DNA of 53,969 nucleotides, taken from NCBI RefSeq assembly GCF_000426565.1, contig NZ_AUFP01000013.1:1-53969 (forward strand), in the 5' to 3' direction. A program made the translations under genes and the position numbers. Under the pieces are notes generated by a model. It saw nothing but the letters and a program-made list of their open reading frames with translations, was not told the origin of the DNA and searched no databases. This DNA is from Segatella albensis DSM 11370 = JCM 12258. GTDB taxonomy: Bacteria; Bacteroidota; Bacteroidia; Bacteroidales; Bacteroidaceae. Of the stretch, positions 26,816-35,380 are shown in pieces (the stretch's first letter is position 1; each line of letters begins with the position of its first letter).

Positions 26816-26820
26816 CAAGA

Positions 26821-28254
26821 ATGAAGCCAATAATGTTTTGCGCGACAGGAAGCGATGCAGGTAAAAGTATCCTTGCAACGGCCCTTTGTCGTATTCTTAG
26901 GCAGGATGGTTATCATCCCGCTCCTTTCAAGGCCCAGAACATGGCCTTGAATAGTTATGTGACGCCCGATGGATGCGAAATCGGTCGGGCACAGGCTGTA
27001 CAAGCCGAAGCTGCTGGAGTAGAGATTGAATCTGATATGAATCCCATCTTGCTCAAACCTCAAAGCGATCACACCTCACAGGTCATTCTCAACGGTCATC
27101 CGATAGGTAACCGTTCAGCGTATAGTTATTTCCGGAATGAGGGACGTGAGGATTTACGCAAAGCTGCTTGTGAGGCTTTCGACCGCTTGGCGCGTAAATA
27201 CGATCCCATCGTCATGGAGGGAGCTGGAAGCATCAGCGAACTCAATCTGAAACGACAAGACTTGGTAAATCTTCCTATGGCCAAATATGCTGGGGCCAAC
27301 GTGGTTTTAGTAACCGACATCGACCGCGGAGGTGTTTTTGCTTCATGCTATGGTAGTATTGCTTTACAAGATGAGGAAGATCGTAAGCTCATCAAGGGTA
27401 TTATCATCAATAAGTTTCGAGGTGACATCCGTCTCTTTGATGAAGGAAGACAAATTCTCGAACGCATCTGTGGCGTACCTGTGCTGGGCATCATACCTTA
27501 TTTTACCGATATCCATATCGAGGAAGAAGATAGCGTGGAATTGGCTCAGAAAAGCCATGAAGCTATGCAAGGAAAGGTGAATATTGCCGTAGTATTGCTC
27601 AAACATATCAGTAATTTTACCGATTTCGACAGAATAGAGAACGATTCTCGTGTACATCTTTATTATACGAATAATGTCATCGATATCGATCATGCCGACA
27701 TCGTCATCCTTCCGGGTAGCAAATCTACTATCGACGATCTTTATGAACTACGCCATAATGGTTGTGCCCAGGCTATCATCCGCGCACATCGTCAGGGCAA
27801 GACCATTATGGGCATCTGTGGGGGATTCCAGATGTTGGGTATTGATGTCTGCGACCCAGAACATATCGAGGGCTACATCGAACGTATGCCGGGACTATCC
27901 CTGTTACCGATGTCTACGATGATGAATAGCGAGAAGACAACACGACAGGTAGAATTTTCTCATCATGGGAATATTCTAAGGGGATACGAAATCCATAATG
28001 GCATTTCATCATTCGATGACGAGGTATCACAGGATATGCTGAACAAGGAAAAGATAGTACATCGTCATCGTGTCTATGGCACGTATGTACATGGAATCCT
28101 TGACAATCAAGAGTTTGTAGAGGAATTACTTGCCCCTTATAGCAATAAGTCTGACGAGGTCGTAGACTATCAGAAATACAAACAACAGCAATACGATAAA
28201 CTCGCTGACCATGTACGACAACATCTCGACATCTCCCGACTTTACAATTTATAA
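26821..28254 (+). CDS. cobQ: Cobyric acid synthase
   Basis: A 477-residue glutamine-dependent amidotransferase (also called CbiP) that amidates four carboxyl groups of adenosylcobyrinic acid a,c-diamide. The N-terminal ATPase domain has 'GSDAGKS' at 10-16 and 'PFKAQNMALNSYVTPDG', and 'VMEGAGSISELNL' follows. The C-terminal class I glutaminase domain has its catalytic cysteine in 'GICGGFQMLG' near residue 333 and the histidine in 'VYGTYVHGI'. It begins a plus-strand unit with cobD and cbiB. Confidence 0.95.
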   Translation: MKPIMFCATGSDAGKSILATALCRILRQDGYHPAPFKAQNMALNSYVTPDGCEIGRAQAVQAEAAGVEIESDMNPILLKPQSDHTSQVILNGHPIGNRSAYSYFRNEGREDLRKAACEAFDRLARKYDPIVMEGAGSISELNLKRQDLVNLPMAKYAGANVVLVTDIDRGGVFASCYGSIALQDEEDRKLIKGIIINKFRGDIRLFDEGRQILERICGVPVLGIIPYFTDIHIEEEDSVELAQKSHEAMQGKVNIAVVLLKHISNFTDFDRIENDSRVHLYYTNNVIDIDHADIVILPGSKSTIDDLYELRHNGCAQAIIRAHRQGKTIMGICGGFQMLGIDVCDPEHIEGYIERMPGLSLLPMSTMMNSEKTTRQVEFSHHGNILRGYEIHNGISSFDDEVSQDMLNKEKIVHRHRVYGTYVHGILDNQEFVEELLAPYSNKSDEVVDYQKYKQQQYDKLADHVRQHLDISRLYNL

Positions 28255-28276
28255 CTCGTAAAAACATAGAATACAA

Positions 28277-29260
28277 ATGTTGCAACACGGCGACGATATA
28301 TATAATTATCCTAATATTCAAATCAATTTTAGCTCCAATATCTGGGGGCATGCGGATCTTTCTGCCCTCAAGAATCATCTGGCTCTCCATTTGGACGTCA
28401 TCGATAACTATCCGGAACCGGATGCCCATTCATTGGAATCTCTTATCGCTGAGAAGACGGGAATCTCTTGCGATGAGGTTTTGGTAACCAATGGAGCTAC
28501 CGAGGGAATCTACCTGTTACATGAACTCTTTCAGGATGCCTATCATGACATTCCCCAACCTACATTTGCAGAATATCGTGACTCTGGTCTGCGATTTCGT
28601 CATCGAGATATTCAAAATTGCGGGAATCAGAAAACCGTTCATTGGCTATGCAACCCCAACAATCCTACGGGAAAATGGAACGATCTTTCACAAGTTATTG
28701 ATAATCAAGATGTTTTCATCATAGACCAAGCCTACGAGGATTATACGCTTCATCCTTCCTTACATGATATCGATACGGTAAAGGAGAAAAATATCATCTT
28801 GCTCCATTCCATGACCAAGAAATATTGTATTCCTGGCATCCGACTGGGGTATGTGACGGCCCATCGCGATATCATCGCTCATCTGCGCATGCTCAAACAA
28901 CCATGGAGCGTAAACGCTTTGGCATTAGAAGCTGGCAAATTCTTATTGCAAAACGACATCCATGTATTACCAGATATGCATCATCTGTTGGATGAGACAC
29001 AGAAATTTCGTGAACAAATCGACCATATCAAGGATTTCAAAACCTATCCTACCGACACCAACTTCTTCCTTATCGAGCACACGAATCACGCTCATACAAA
29101 TACAGAAGTTACGCTCAAAAACTATCTGGCCACTCACGGAATATTAGTACGCGACTGTTCAAACTTTAAAAAACTATCTAGTCATTTCATCCGAGTAGCA
29201 ACACAGTTGCCCAAAGAAAATAAAGAGTTAATAAAATGGTTCAAGCAATATCCTTATTAG
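28277..29260 (+). CDS. cobD: Threonine-phosphate decarboxylase-like aminotransferase
   Basis: A 327-residue fold type I PLP enzyme. In cobalamin synthesis such proteins decarboxylate L-threonine phosphate to aminopropanol phosphate, the linker of the nucleotide loop. The PLP lysine is in 'SMTKKYCIPGIRLGY' near residue 180. Other landmarks are 'VTNGATEGIYLL', 'WLCNPNNPTGKW' and 'IIDQAYEDY'. The sequence resembles histidinol-phosphate aminotransferases, but its place between cobQ and cbiB, with a 25-bp overlap into the latter, supports the cobalamin role. Confidence 0.88.
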   Translation: MLQHGDDIYNYPNIQINFSSNIWGHADLSALKNHLALHLDVIDNYPEPDAHSLESLIAEKTGISCDEVLVTNGATEGIYLLHELFQDAYHDIPQPTFAEYRDSGLRFRHRDIQNCGNQKTVHWLCNPNNPTGKWNDLSQVIDNQDVFIIDQAYEDYTLHPSLHDIDTVKEKNIILLHSMTKKYCIPGIRLGYVTAHRDIIAHLRMLKQPWSVNALALEAGKFLLQNDIHVLPDMHHLLDETQKFREQIDHIKDFKTYPTDTNFFLIEHTNHAHTNTEVTLKNYLATHGILVRDCSNFKKLSSHFIRVATQLPKENKELIKWFKQYPY

Positions 29261-30219
29261 TAGGATGGATTCTCGACCGTATTTTCGGCGATCCATCATG
29301 TATTCCCCATCCTATTGTGGGCTTTGGCAAAGCCATTGCTTGGTGTGAGCATCATTTTAATCATGACAGCCATCGCAAAATCAAAGGAGGCGTTGTGGCT
29401 GTCTGCCTCATCCTCGCCACATATCTTCTCATCTGGGGAATATTAGATCTGCTCCTATTTATGATGCAAGGCATCAACCTATCGGGTTCTCTGATGACAG
29501 AAATTCCAACGGTTATCGTCCAAAGTATTCTGATATTTTATTGCCTTGCCGGAACCACCCTCATCAAGGAAGTTAGTCTAGTATTCATCAAACTCGACCA
29601 ATCCTTAGACGAAGGACGCAAACAGGTAGCACGCATCGTTGGTCGGGACACGTCAAAACTTTCCGCTCAGGAAGTCCGCATGGCTGCCCTAGAAACTCTT
29701 GCAGAAAACCTTTCCGATGGCGTGATAGCTCCCCTTTTCTGGCTTTCTCTGCTCGGAGTACCCGGTATGATGACCTACAAGATGATCAACACGCTCGACT
29801 CGATGATTGCCTATCGCACAGCGAGATACAAGGATTTTGGATGCATCGCTGCTCATATTGACGATGCCGCCAACTGGTTTCCAGCTCGCATCACGGCCTT
29901 CCTCATGGTTATAGCTTCTCTGTTTCTGAGATTACGCCATACGCTCCCCATGCATCATCGTCATCTAGTCAAGCGCATATACAAGAACGCATCACGACAT
30001 CTCTCACCAAATAGCGGATGGCCGGAGGCTGCGTTGGCCATGATCCTGGATTGTAGATTTGGCGGGGCACATCAATATTTCGGAGAAACCATCAACAAAC
30101 CTTTTATCGGCGATAATCCTCGATCTTTAACAACTGATGATATGCGATTATCTATTCTCATCAACCGTATCGCCGAGGATCTTGCTATCCTCTGCATTCT
30201 CCTCATATATATCATATAG
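29236..30219 (+). CDS. cbiB: Adenosylcobinamide-phosphate synthase
   Basis: A 327-residue membrane enzyme that attaches the aminopropanol arm to adenosylcobyric acid. Family marks are 'DRIFGDPSCIPHPIVGFG' at the N-terminus, 'IVGRDTSKLSAQEVRMAALE', 'ENLSDGVIAPLFW' and 'DDAANWFPARIT'. It has about four to five hydrophobic segments and the expected length. It overlaps the cobD coding end by 25 bp and closes the plus-strand cobalamin unit. Confidence 0.95.
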   Translation: MVQAISLLVGWILDRIFGDPSCIPHPIVGFGKAIAWCEHHFNHDSHRKIKGGVVAVCLILATYLLIWGILDLLLFMMQGINLSGSLMTEIPTVIVQSILIFYCLAGTTLIKEVSLVFIKLDQSLDEGRKQVARIVGRDTSKLSAQEVRMAALETLAENLSDGVIAPLFWLSLLGVPGMMTYKMINTLDSMIAYRTARYKDFGCIAAHIDDAANWFPARITAFLMVIASLFLRLRHTLPMHHRHLVKRIYKNASRHLSPNSGWPEAALAMILDCRFGGAHQYFGETINKPFIGDNPRSLTTDDMRLSILINRIAEDLAILCILLIYII

Positions 30220-30307
30220 AGCACGACAATCTCTCCTACTTCTACGCAAGGTAACAGAAAAACAAATGATTGTAACATAGTATAAAACAGTTTTGCGCAG
30301 AATATTG

Positions 30308-30315
30308 TAACTTCG
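30308..30315 (+). promoter_or_regulatory. Possible -7 element of the GH98 gene
   Basis: TAACTTCG, one mismatch from TAnnTTTG, 63 bp before the ATG at 30378. Confidence 0.3.
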
Positions 30316-30377
30316 CAAACGGAATATCATGCGAAATACATTTGATCAACAAAACAAATCATTACAATCATATTACC

Positions 30378-33300
30378 ATGAAAAAGAAAAGGTTTATTCT
30401 ATTATTATTTGTCGTCTTCATGATGGCAAGTGTGTATGCGCAACAGCGCCGTCCTATCGACTCGCGGCATCCTCTATGGCTCGTACATGTGGACGTCTGG
30501 AACAAGGCCGACCCTCAGAAGATCATCGACCAGATTCCTAACGACATCCGACCTTACGTATGTATGAATCTCTCGCTCAGTTGCCAATACGACACCAAGA
30601 AGAATGTTTACAAGATGCCTCAGAATGCTGTACGTACCTATAAATCATGGGGCTCGATATGCCAAAAGAATGGCCTGTGGTTTACCTGTCAACCGGCTTC
30701 TGGCGGACATACCCATATTCAGGACGATGACCTCGAAACATTCGAGTATTTCTTCAAGACCTATCCGAATTTCTTAGGTTGGAACTATGCCGAACAGTTT
30801 TGGGGATTTGATGAAACCAACGACAAGAGTTCCAGTTCACAGGCTCATCGCATCGCTCTCTTTGCCAAACTCGTCAAGATGAGTCATCAATATGGTGGAT
30901 TCCTTACCATCTCTTTTTGTGGAAATGTATGGTCGCATCCTCTCAACCCAATGGGCATGCTCAAGCGAAACCAAGATCTGTTAATGGCATGCAGAGCCTA
31001 TCCGGAATCTATTCTTTGGCTCTATAAATATACCACCTCGAGTTGTTTCTACAACAACGAGAGTATGACTATTGCTCCTTTCATCTCCGGTCTCACTAAA
31101 AACTATGGTGTACGGTATGATAACTGTGGATGGAATGGTGCCATGGAAGATATCTTTGGTAAGAACCATCCGCAAAAATATCCTGTCAGCGCCGGAATTG
31201 GTACCGTGATGGAGCAGACAGCCATGAATGGCGGAGCTGTATGGGATGGACCGGAGCTCATCTGGACGGAGGATTTCACAGAGACCAATCGCACAAACGT
31301 TGATGGTTACACACGTCGCAACTGGACGACTTTCCCTGGTTTCCGCAACATCTGGATTGATATGTTCCGTAAGATCATCGACGGTTCTCTTTATATCCCT
31401 TCTCGTGAGGAGGTCGTAGGCAAAACGAAGGTGTGCATCGTCAACGACATAAATACGGGCAACGATGAGGATAAATATGCCACTTGGAGCGATCTCTATG
31501 ATGGACTCTACAAGCAGGATGATCCGCTCAATAAGGGGAATGGACAATGGATGGATAATTTGTGTTACTTTAAGAAGACGGGTAGATATGGTACGATTCC
31601 TGTAGTAGAGGAACTTTGCGATGAGGTGGCTCAGCAGATTCCTCTTCAAATCAAGAAATCGGAACGCTCACAGAAATGGCCGACGATAGAAAAGAAGGTG
31701 GCCGACTTCAACCAATATTATCCAGAGATTAGTACAGGTGATCTCTTTGTAGAGCGTTTCCGTAATCAACTCGTTACTTACACGCCATATTCATATCTCA
31801 ACGTCAAGACTTCTGCCGAGGCCACAATACCTTTATTATATAATACTTGTAAACAGATGAAGTTGCATTATGGTAAGTTGAGTTCCGGCCTTATCCGAGA
31901 ATCTGCCGACCATATCGATTTCTATCTCAACAACTATCGTACCGATACCACCTCTGTCGTTACCGACCAGATCGTCATCGAGGGAGCGTCTTCTCGTCCT
32001 TCTTTCAACATGACCCCTCGTCAAGAGGCTATAGCCACAGCAGAAGAGAAATGGGATGCCGACACATACACGTTGAACATTTCCCACAATGGTCCTGTCG
32101 ACATTCGTATCCAATGTGCGGGAGATGGCACAGAACGACTCTCCGATGAACTTCCTTCTATACCTTTGGATCAACCCGTCCAACCGGCTGCTTTCAATGG
32201 GGAGGTCATCGTGGAAGCTGAGGATATGGACTTCAAGGATATCCGTGAATGTGTCCTCGATCCTTATAACCAATATCCTGACGAACGAGGAAATGCGGGC
32301 AATGGTTTCGCCGATATGGGTTCTCGTGCCACAGCAACGTTATGCCATCAACTCCATCTGAACCAGTCGGGCGAATATCGCATCAGCATGAGATATATGG
32401 CAGAAGATGGAGGAAACATTACCGCCAAGGTGAATGGCTCTTCTATGTCCCTACCACTTGGCAAGACTACCGAAGGCCAATGGCAGAAGGTTACCTTTAC
32501 GACGCCACTCTCAACCGATAACAATATCTCCTATACCAACACTGGCGCCACTCGTCTGTTCATAGACCAAGTGGTATACACGCCGACGAATATCGAACCG
32601 GAAAAATATCTCGTTACCGTGCGAGACGTTGACCATGCCACCATAACACCAAATGTTGACCATGCCACAGAGGGTGAAAAGGTTAGCTTGAAAATCGACC
32701 TCGACCCGGGCTATGCGTTGAAAGAGTTACGCGTCGTTAGTTCTGTATATTATAGCATGAACAAGACGATTGCCGTCAACTCGGATGGCAACATTTCCTT
32801 TACCATGCCTGACGAGAATATCACCATACTTCCGATCCTTGAGAACACGGCTCTCAACTATCATCTCGACTTTACGAACGTAAACAATGGTACTATTCCA
32901 GAGGGATGGAGCGTCACACAGGGCAATAACGAGAAACATGAATACCCTAGTGCGTATAATTCCGGATCACGTACCTTCTCTGGATTCTCCGGCTATCAGG
33001 GCAAGGGACTTTATTGGCGTGAGGGAAGTGCAGAATATGGACGACTCGGGGGTTATCCGCTTACGCTCGCTCCTGGCGAATACAAACTATCATGGGCTAT
33101 GGCCGGATGGACCGGTGAACCTCAATATACGGCTTGCATCACGAATCTTGCTGGCAGTACGTTAGCCACATCGCCAAGTTATACGGCAACGCCGGATGTA
33201 GAGCGTAACACTTCTGCCGACATTTCCTCTGCCGAGATACATACTCTTCATTTCAGCATCAACACGGCAGGCGACTATGTCATCAAGTTCATTTGTCCCG

Positions 33301-33482
33301 GCGGTTTCGCGGAATATCTCCTGCTCGATTGTGAGATTTCACACGACCAATCTACCGGCATTGAACTTGTAAACCGTGAGAATACGGATGAGCATACGCC
33401 GATCTATAACCTTGCGGGACAACGGGTTTCTGATACTTATCATGGCATCATCATCAAGAAGGGTAAGAAATATACCAGATAG
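30378..33482 (+). CDS. Secreted glycoside hydrolase family 98 enzyme
   Basis: A 1034-residue exported enzyme with a signal peptide of about 22 residues ending near 'SVYAQ'. The N-terminal catalytic domain follows the GH98 pattern closely: 'VHVDVWNKADPQKIID', 'QPASGGHTH' and 'FLGWNYAEQFWGFDE', the last containing candidate acidic catalytic residues. A C-terminal beta-sandwich domain typical of GH98 follows. Next come a CBM6/35-like module ('VIVEAEDMDF' to 'FIDQVVY', about 615-740), a basic beta repeat, another jelly-roll-like module, and the tail NLAGQRV...YHGIIIKKGKKY. Known GH98 enzymes cut blood-group glycans (streptococci, clostridia) or branched xylan (Bacteroides), so the substrate is open. 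Confidence 0.87.
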   Translation: MKKKRFILLLFVVFMMASVYAQQRRPIDSRHPLWLVHVDVWNKADPQKIIDQIPNDIRPYVCMNLSLSCQYDTKKNVYKMPQNAVRTYKSWGSICQKNGLWFTCQPASGGHTHIQDDDLETFEYFFKTYPNFLGWNYAEQFWGFDETNDKSSSSQAHRIALFAKLVKMSHQYGGFLTISFCGNVWSHPLNPMGMLKRNQDLLMACRAYPESILWLYKYTTSSCFYNNESMTIAPFISGLTKNYGVRYDNCGWNGAMEDIFGKNHPQKYPVSAGIGTVMEQTAMNGGAVWDGPELIWTEDFTETNRTNVDGYTRRNWTTFPGFRNIWIDMFRKIIDGSLYIPSREEVVGKTKVCIVNDINTGNDEDKYATWSDLYDGLYKQDDPLNKGNGQWMDNLCYFKKTGRYGTIPVVEELCDEVAQQIPLQIKKSERSQKWPTIEKKVADFNQYYPEISTGDLFVERFRNQLVTYTPYSYLNVKTSAEATIPLLYNTCKQMKLHYGKLSSGLIRESADHIDFYLNNYRTDTTSVVTDQIVIEGASSRPSFNMTPRQEAIATAEEKWDADTYTLNISHNGPVDIRIQCAGDGTERLSDELPSIPLDQPVQPAAFNGEVIVEAEDMDFKDIRECVLDPYNQYPDERGNAGNGFADMGSRATATLCHQLHLNQSGEYRISMRYMAEDGGNITAKVNGSSMSLPLGKTTEGQWQKVTFTTPLSTDNNISYTNTGATRLFIDQVVYTPTNIEPEKYLVTVRDVDHATITPNVDHATEGEKVSLKIDLDPGYALKELRVVSSVYYSMNKTIAVNSDGNISFTMPDENITILPILENTALNYHLDFTNVNNGTIPEGWSVTQGNNEKHEYPSAYNSGSRTFSGFSGYQGKGLYWREGSAEYGRLGGYPLTLAPGEYKLSWAMAGWTGEPQYTACITNLAGSTLATSPSYTATPDVERNTSADISSAEIHTLHFSINTAGDYVIKFICPGGFAEYLLLDCEISHDQSTGIELVNRENTDEHTPIYNLAGQRVSDTYHGIIIKKGKKYTR

Positions 33483-33503
33483 ATGATATCATAAAACAAC
33501 AAG

Positions 33504-33535
33504 AAAAAAGGCAATCCATAGCAGGTTGCCTTTTC
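33504..33535 (+). terminator. Terminator after the GH98 gene
   Basis: Stem AAGGCAA/TTGCCTT with an 11-nt loop followed by TTTTC, between convergent genes; A-rich on the left, so it may serve both strands. Confidence 0.7.
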
Positions 33536-33576
33536 ACTTTCCATCAATCTCAAAAAAACAATTAAAAAATCATGTT

Positions 33577-34116
33577 CTAATAATCGCCTAATATCCTTCG
33601 CGCTCCGCGATATTTTCGGGTATAATAGTCATCTTCTATATCGCTGATTGTCACGCCACGAGCTATACTGGAATGGATAAACTTAAAATCGCCATTTCCT
33701 TTCACCTCGCACACGATACCTACATGACCTATATAATGACTATTACTACCAAAGAAAACCAAATCACCAACTTTCACATCCTCCTTATCATCGATGGCGA
33801 TACCTTCCTGCCATTGGTCACGACTAGAAGCACCTATCTTGATATTCATGCTCTTATAAACATATCCTGTAAAACCAGAACAATCAAAAGAACTCGGTCC
33901 TTTACTACCATAATGATAAGGTCGCCCCAAGAAGTCTTTTGCTCTATCCACGAGAGAAGCTCCCGTCACATTAAACAGAGCCTCGAATTCAGAATGATCA
34001 TAGAAATCCTCGGAATACTCAGGTGCCGGTCCGTTGGTCACAGGATTACCAGCAACGGCAGAGACCGAAACGGTAAGAAAGAGTATAAAAGCTAAAACAA
34101 TGTTTTTATAGTTCAT
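33577..34116 (-). CDS. Exported NlpC/P60 family cysteine hydrolase
   Basis: A 179-residue exported protein with a signal peptide ending near 'SVSAVAG' (residue 23). The NlpC/P60 domain covers about residues 55-178, with catalytic C79 in 'SFDCSGFTGYV', H131 in 'HVGIVCEV' and H148 in 'FIHSS' as the third polar residue. Such enzymes cut peptide bonds in peptidoglycan stems, usually D-Glu-meso-Dap. It has its own promoter and no functional neighbours. Confidence 0.92.
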   Translation of the reverse strand: MNYKNIVLAFILFLTVSVSAVAGNPVTNGPAPEYSEDFYDHSEFEALFNVTGASLVDRAKDFLGRPYHYGSKGPSSFDCSGFTGYVYKSMNIKIGASSRDQWQEGIAIDDKEDVKVGDLVFFGSNSHYIGHVGIVCEVKGNGDFKFIHSSIARGVTISDIEDDYYTRKYRGARRILGDY

Positions 34117-34137
34117 GATGGTTTCTTTGTTATGCCA

Positions 34138-34145
34138 CAAAGATA
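34138..34145 (-). promoter_or_regulatory. -7 element of the NlpC/P60 gene
   Basis: The minus strand reads TATCTTTG, 22 bp before the start codon at 34116. Confidence 0.6.
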
Positions 34146-34206
34146 ACAAAAAAAGTACACTTTTGAAAATGAAAAAATACAGAAATTAACAAGTAAACTT
34201 CCGAGG

Positions 34207-34263
34207 CGTTATAAAATTAAGGGGTATTATTACTTTTTGTGAGAATACCCCCATATTATAACG
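34207..34263. repeat. Imperfect 57-bp palindrome
   Basis: Nested inverted repeats: CGTTATAA (34207-34214) with TTATAACG (34256-34263), and GGGGTATT (34221-34228) with AATACCCC (34244-34251), around a 15-nt loop. No T-run follows on either strand. Confidence 0.6.
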
Positions 34264-34495
34264 ATTGTGAAAATGGAGTCCTCAAGGCTATTTTTAGATT
34301 TAGAGCCTTAATCATATCCATTATCTAGCCACATCTCCATCATCAGACATGTTGAGTAAAGGCTCTGAGGATCACTGGTCTCTATTTTTTAACTCAAGAA
34401 ATATCTTATAATTATTTTAAAATGAGCAGAAAGAAAAAAAAGGTAGAAAGAAAAACAGATACAGGCTGTATGTGGTCTTGATTGATTGGAAACAC
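34264..34495. other. Intergenic region with a possible structured RNA
   Basis: No gene is seen. AGAGCCTT (34302-34309) can pair with AAGGCTCT (34359-34366) inside an outer pair TCCTC/GAGGA (34279-34283 with 34367-34371), or alternatively with AAGGCT just upstream (34284-34289). A run of six Ts follows at about 34385-34390 on the plus strand. No good promoter was found. Confidence 0.35.
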
Positions 34496-34538
34496 AAAAA
34501 AAGCGGTATCGCCCCAATGTGGACTGATACCGCTTTTT
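34496..34538 (-). terminator. Terminator after the frameshifted lipoprotein gene
   Basis: An 11-bp stem (AAAGCGGTATC/GATACCGCTTT) with a 15-nt loop. Seven Ts end it on the minus strand and five on the plus strand, so it is possibly bidirectional. Confidence 0.8.
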
Positions 34539-34556
34539 AAACTATCAACGATTCTT

Positions 34557-35098
34557 TCAAAATAAAGGTTCTATGATGGTATTGTTACCATCGTATTTTA
34601 TCTTAATAGAATTGATGCCCATTTTTTCTGAAGAATAAATCGTCTTATTAGCATTATAGACTTAATTCGAATACAACTTCCGCCATACATTTGCATAGCT
34701 TCCTTTGATGTTACGTAGCTAAAGTTCACGATCATAGGCAAAGTTGTCCCTTTGATATTCATCACCATACCTACTTTTCCCGAGGCTTCTGTCTTGTCCT
34801 TATTATACTCCATAGATCTCGTATCTGGCAGATCGACGCTAAAGCGAAACACTTTTGTTCCCTCGTAATCGGTAACATCAACTTTTGCTTTTCGATTTGA
34901 TTCTTCTATAACAGAAAATTCGTTATTAGCAAGCATCGCTTCATTATTCATAGAATTGCCTCGCTTATCTAATATCGAGACATAAAGTGAATTGAAAATA
35001 GCAGATGCAAGTTGTGGATTGTATTCTTCATCTTTTGAACAAGAGCAGAACACAGTCGAAATAAGGGCGAAACTAATTAGCATTTTTAGGATTTTCAT
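34557..35098 (-). pseudogene. Lipoprotein gene with a single-base frameshift
   Basis: The reading frame from 35098 begins with a lipoprotein signal (lipobox 'VFCSC', cysteine at residue 20) and continues to about residue 145 ('GGSCIRIK'). It then shifts into a short tail and stops at 34598. In the next frame the text continues as 'YNANKTIYSSEKMGINSIK' and 'YDGNNTIIEPLF', with a stop at 34557 just before a terminator. Restoring one A in the run near 34661-34665 rejoins both parts. The protein would be about 180 residues and envelope-anchored; the domain is not recognised (perhaps DUF4840-like). It could be a sequencing error rather than a mutation. Confidence 0.65.
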
Positions 35099-35313
35099 AA
35101 TAACACATACGGATAATAGCATGAGACCGTGATGATGTTTCTATTTATAGAAATACGAATGAGCGAAATTCTTTCCCTGTCTGACGTTAAAATTACTTAA
35201 TTGATGGTATTTAAACATAGAATGCCCGCAAAAAAACTTACTTGATTTGAGGTATTTGGTTTGATACATTACGAATAGACAAGGGCAACGCTATCAAACG
35301 AAACAATGGATAT

Positions 35314-35350
35314 AAAAAAAGGCGGAATACGCGATTGGGTGTATTCCGTC
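35314..35350 (-). terminator. Terminator after the pseudokinase gene
   Basis: A 10-bp stem (GGCGGAATAC/GTATTCCGTC, one G-T pair) with a 10-nt loop. Seven Ts follow on the minus strand. Confidence 0.8.
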
Positions 35351-35380
35351 TTCTGCAAAATTAAATTTTTAATGCTATTA

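Noticed and set aside
26779..26820. Cobalamin riboswitch upstream of the cobalamin genes
   Set aside because: The spacer is 42 bp, far too short for the roughly 200-nt aptamer, and no B12-box-like text was seen.
34557..35098. Programmed frameshift in the lipoprotein gene
   Set aside because: The site lacks a clear heptameric slippery sequence and a stimulatory structure; a simple one-base loss fits better.
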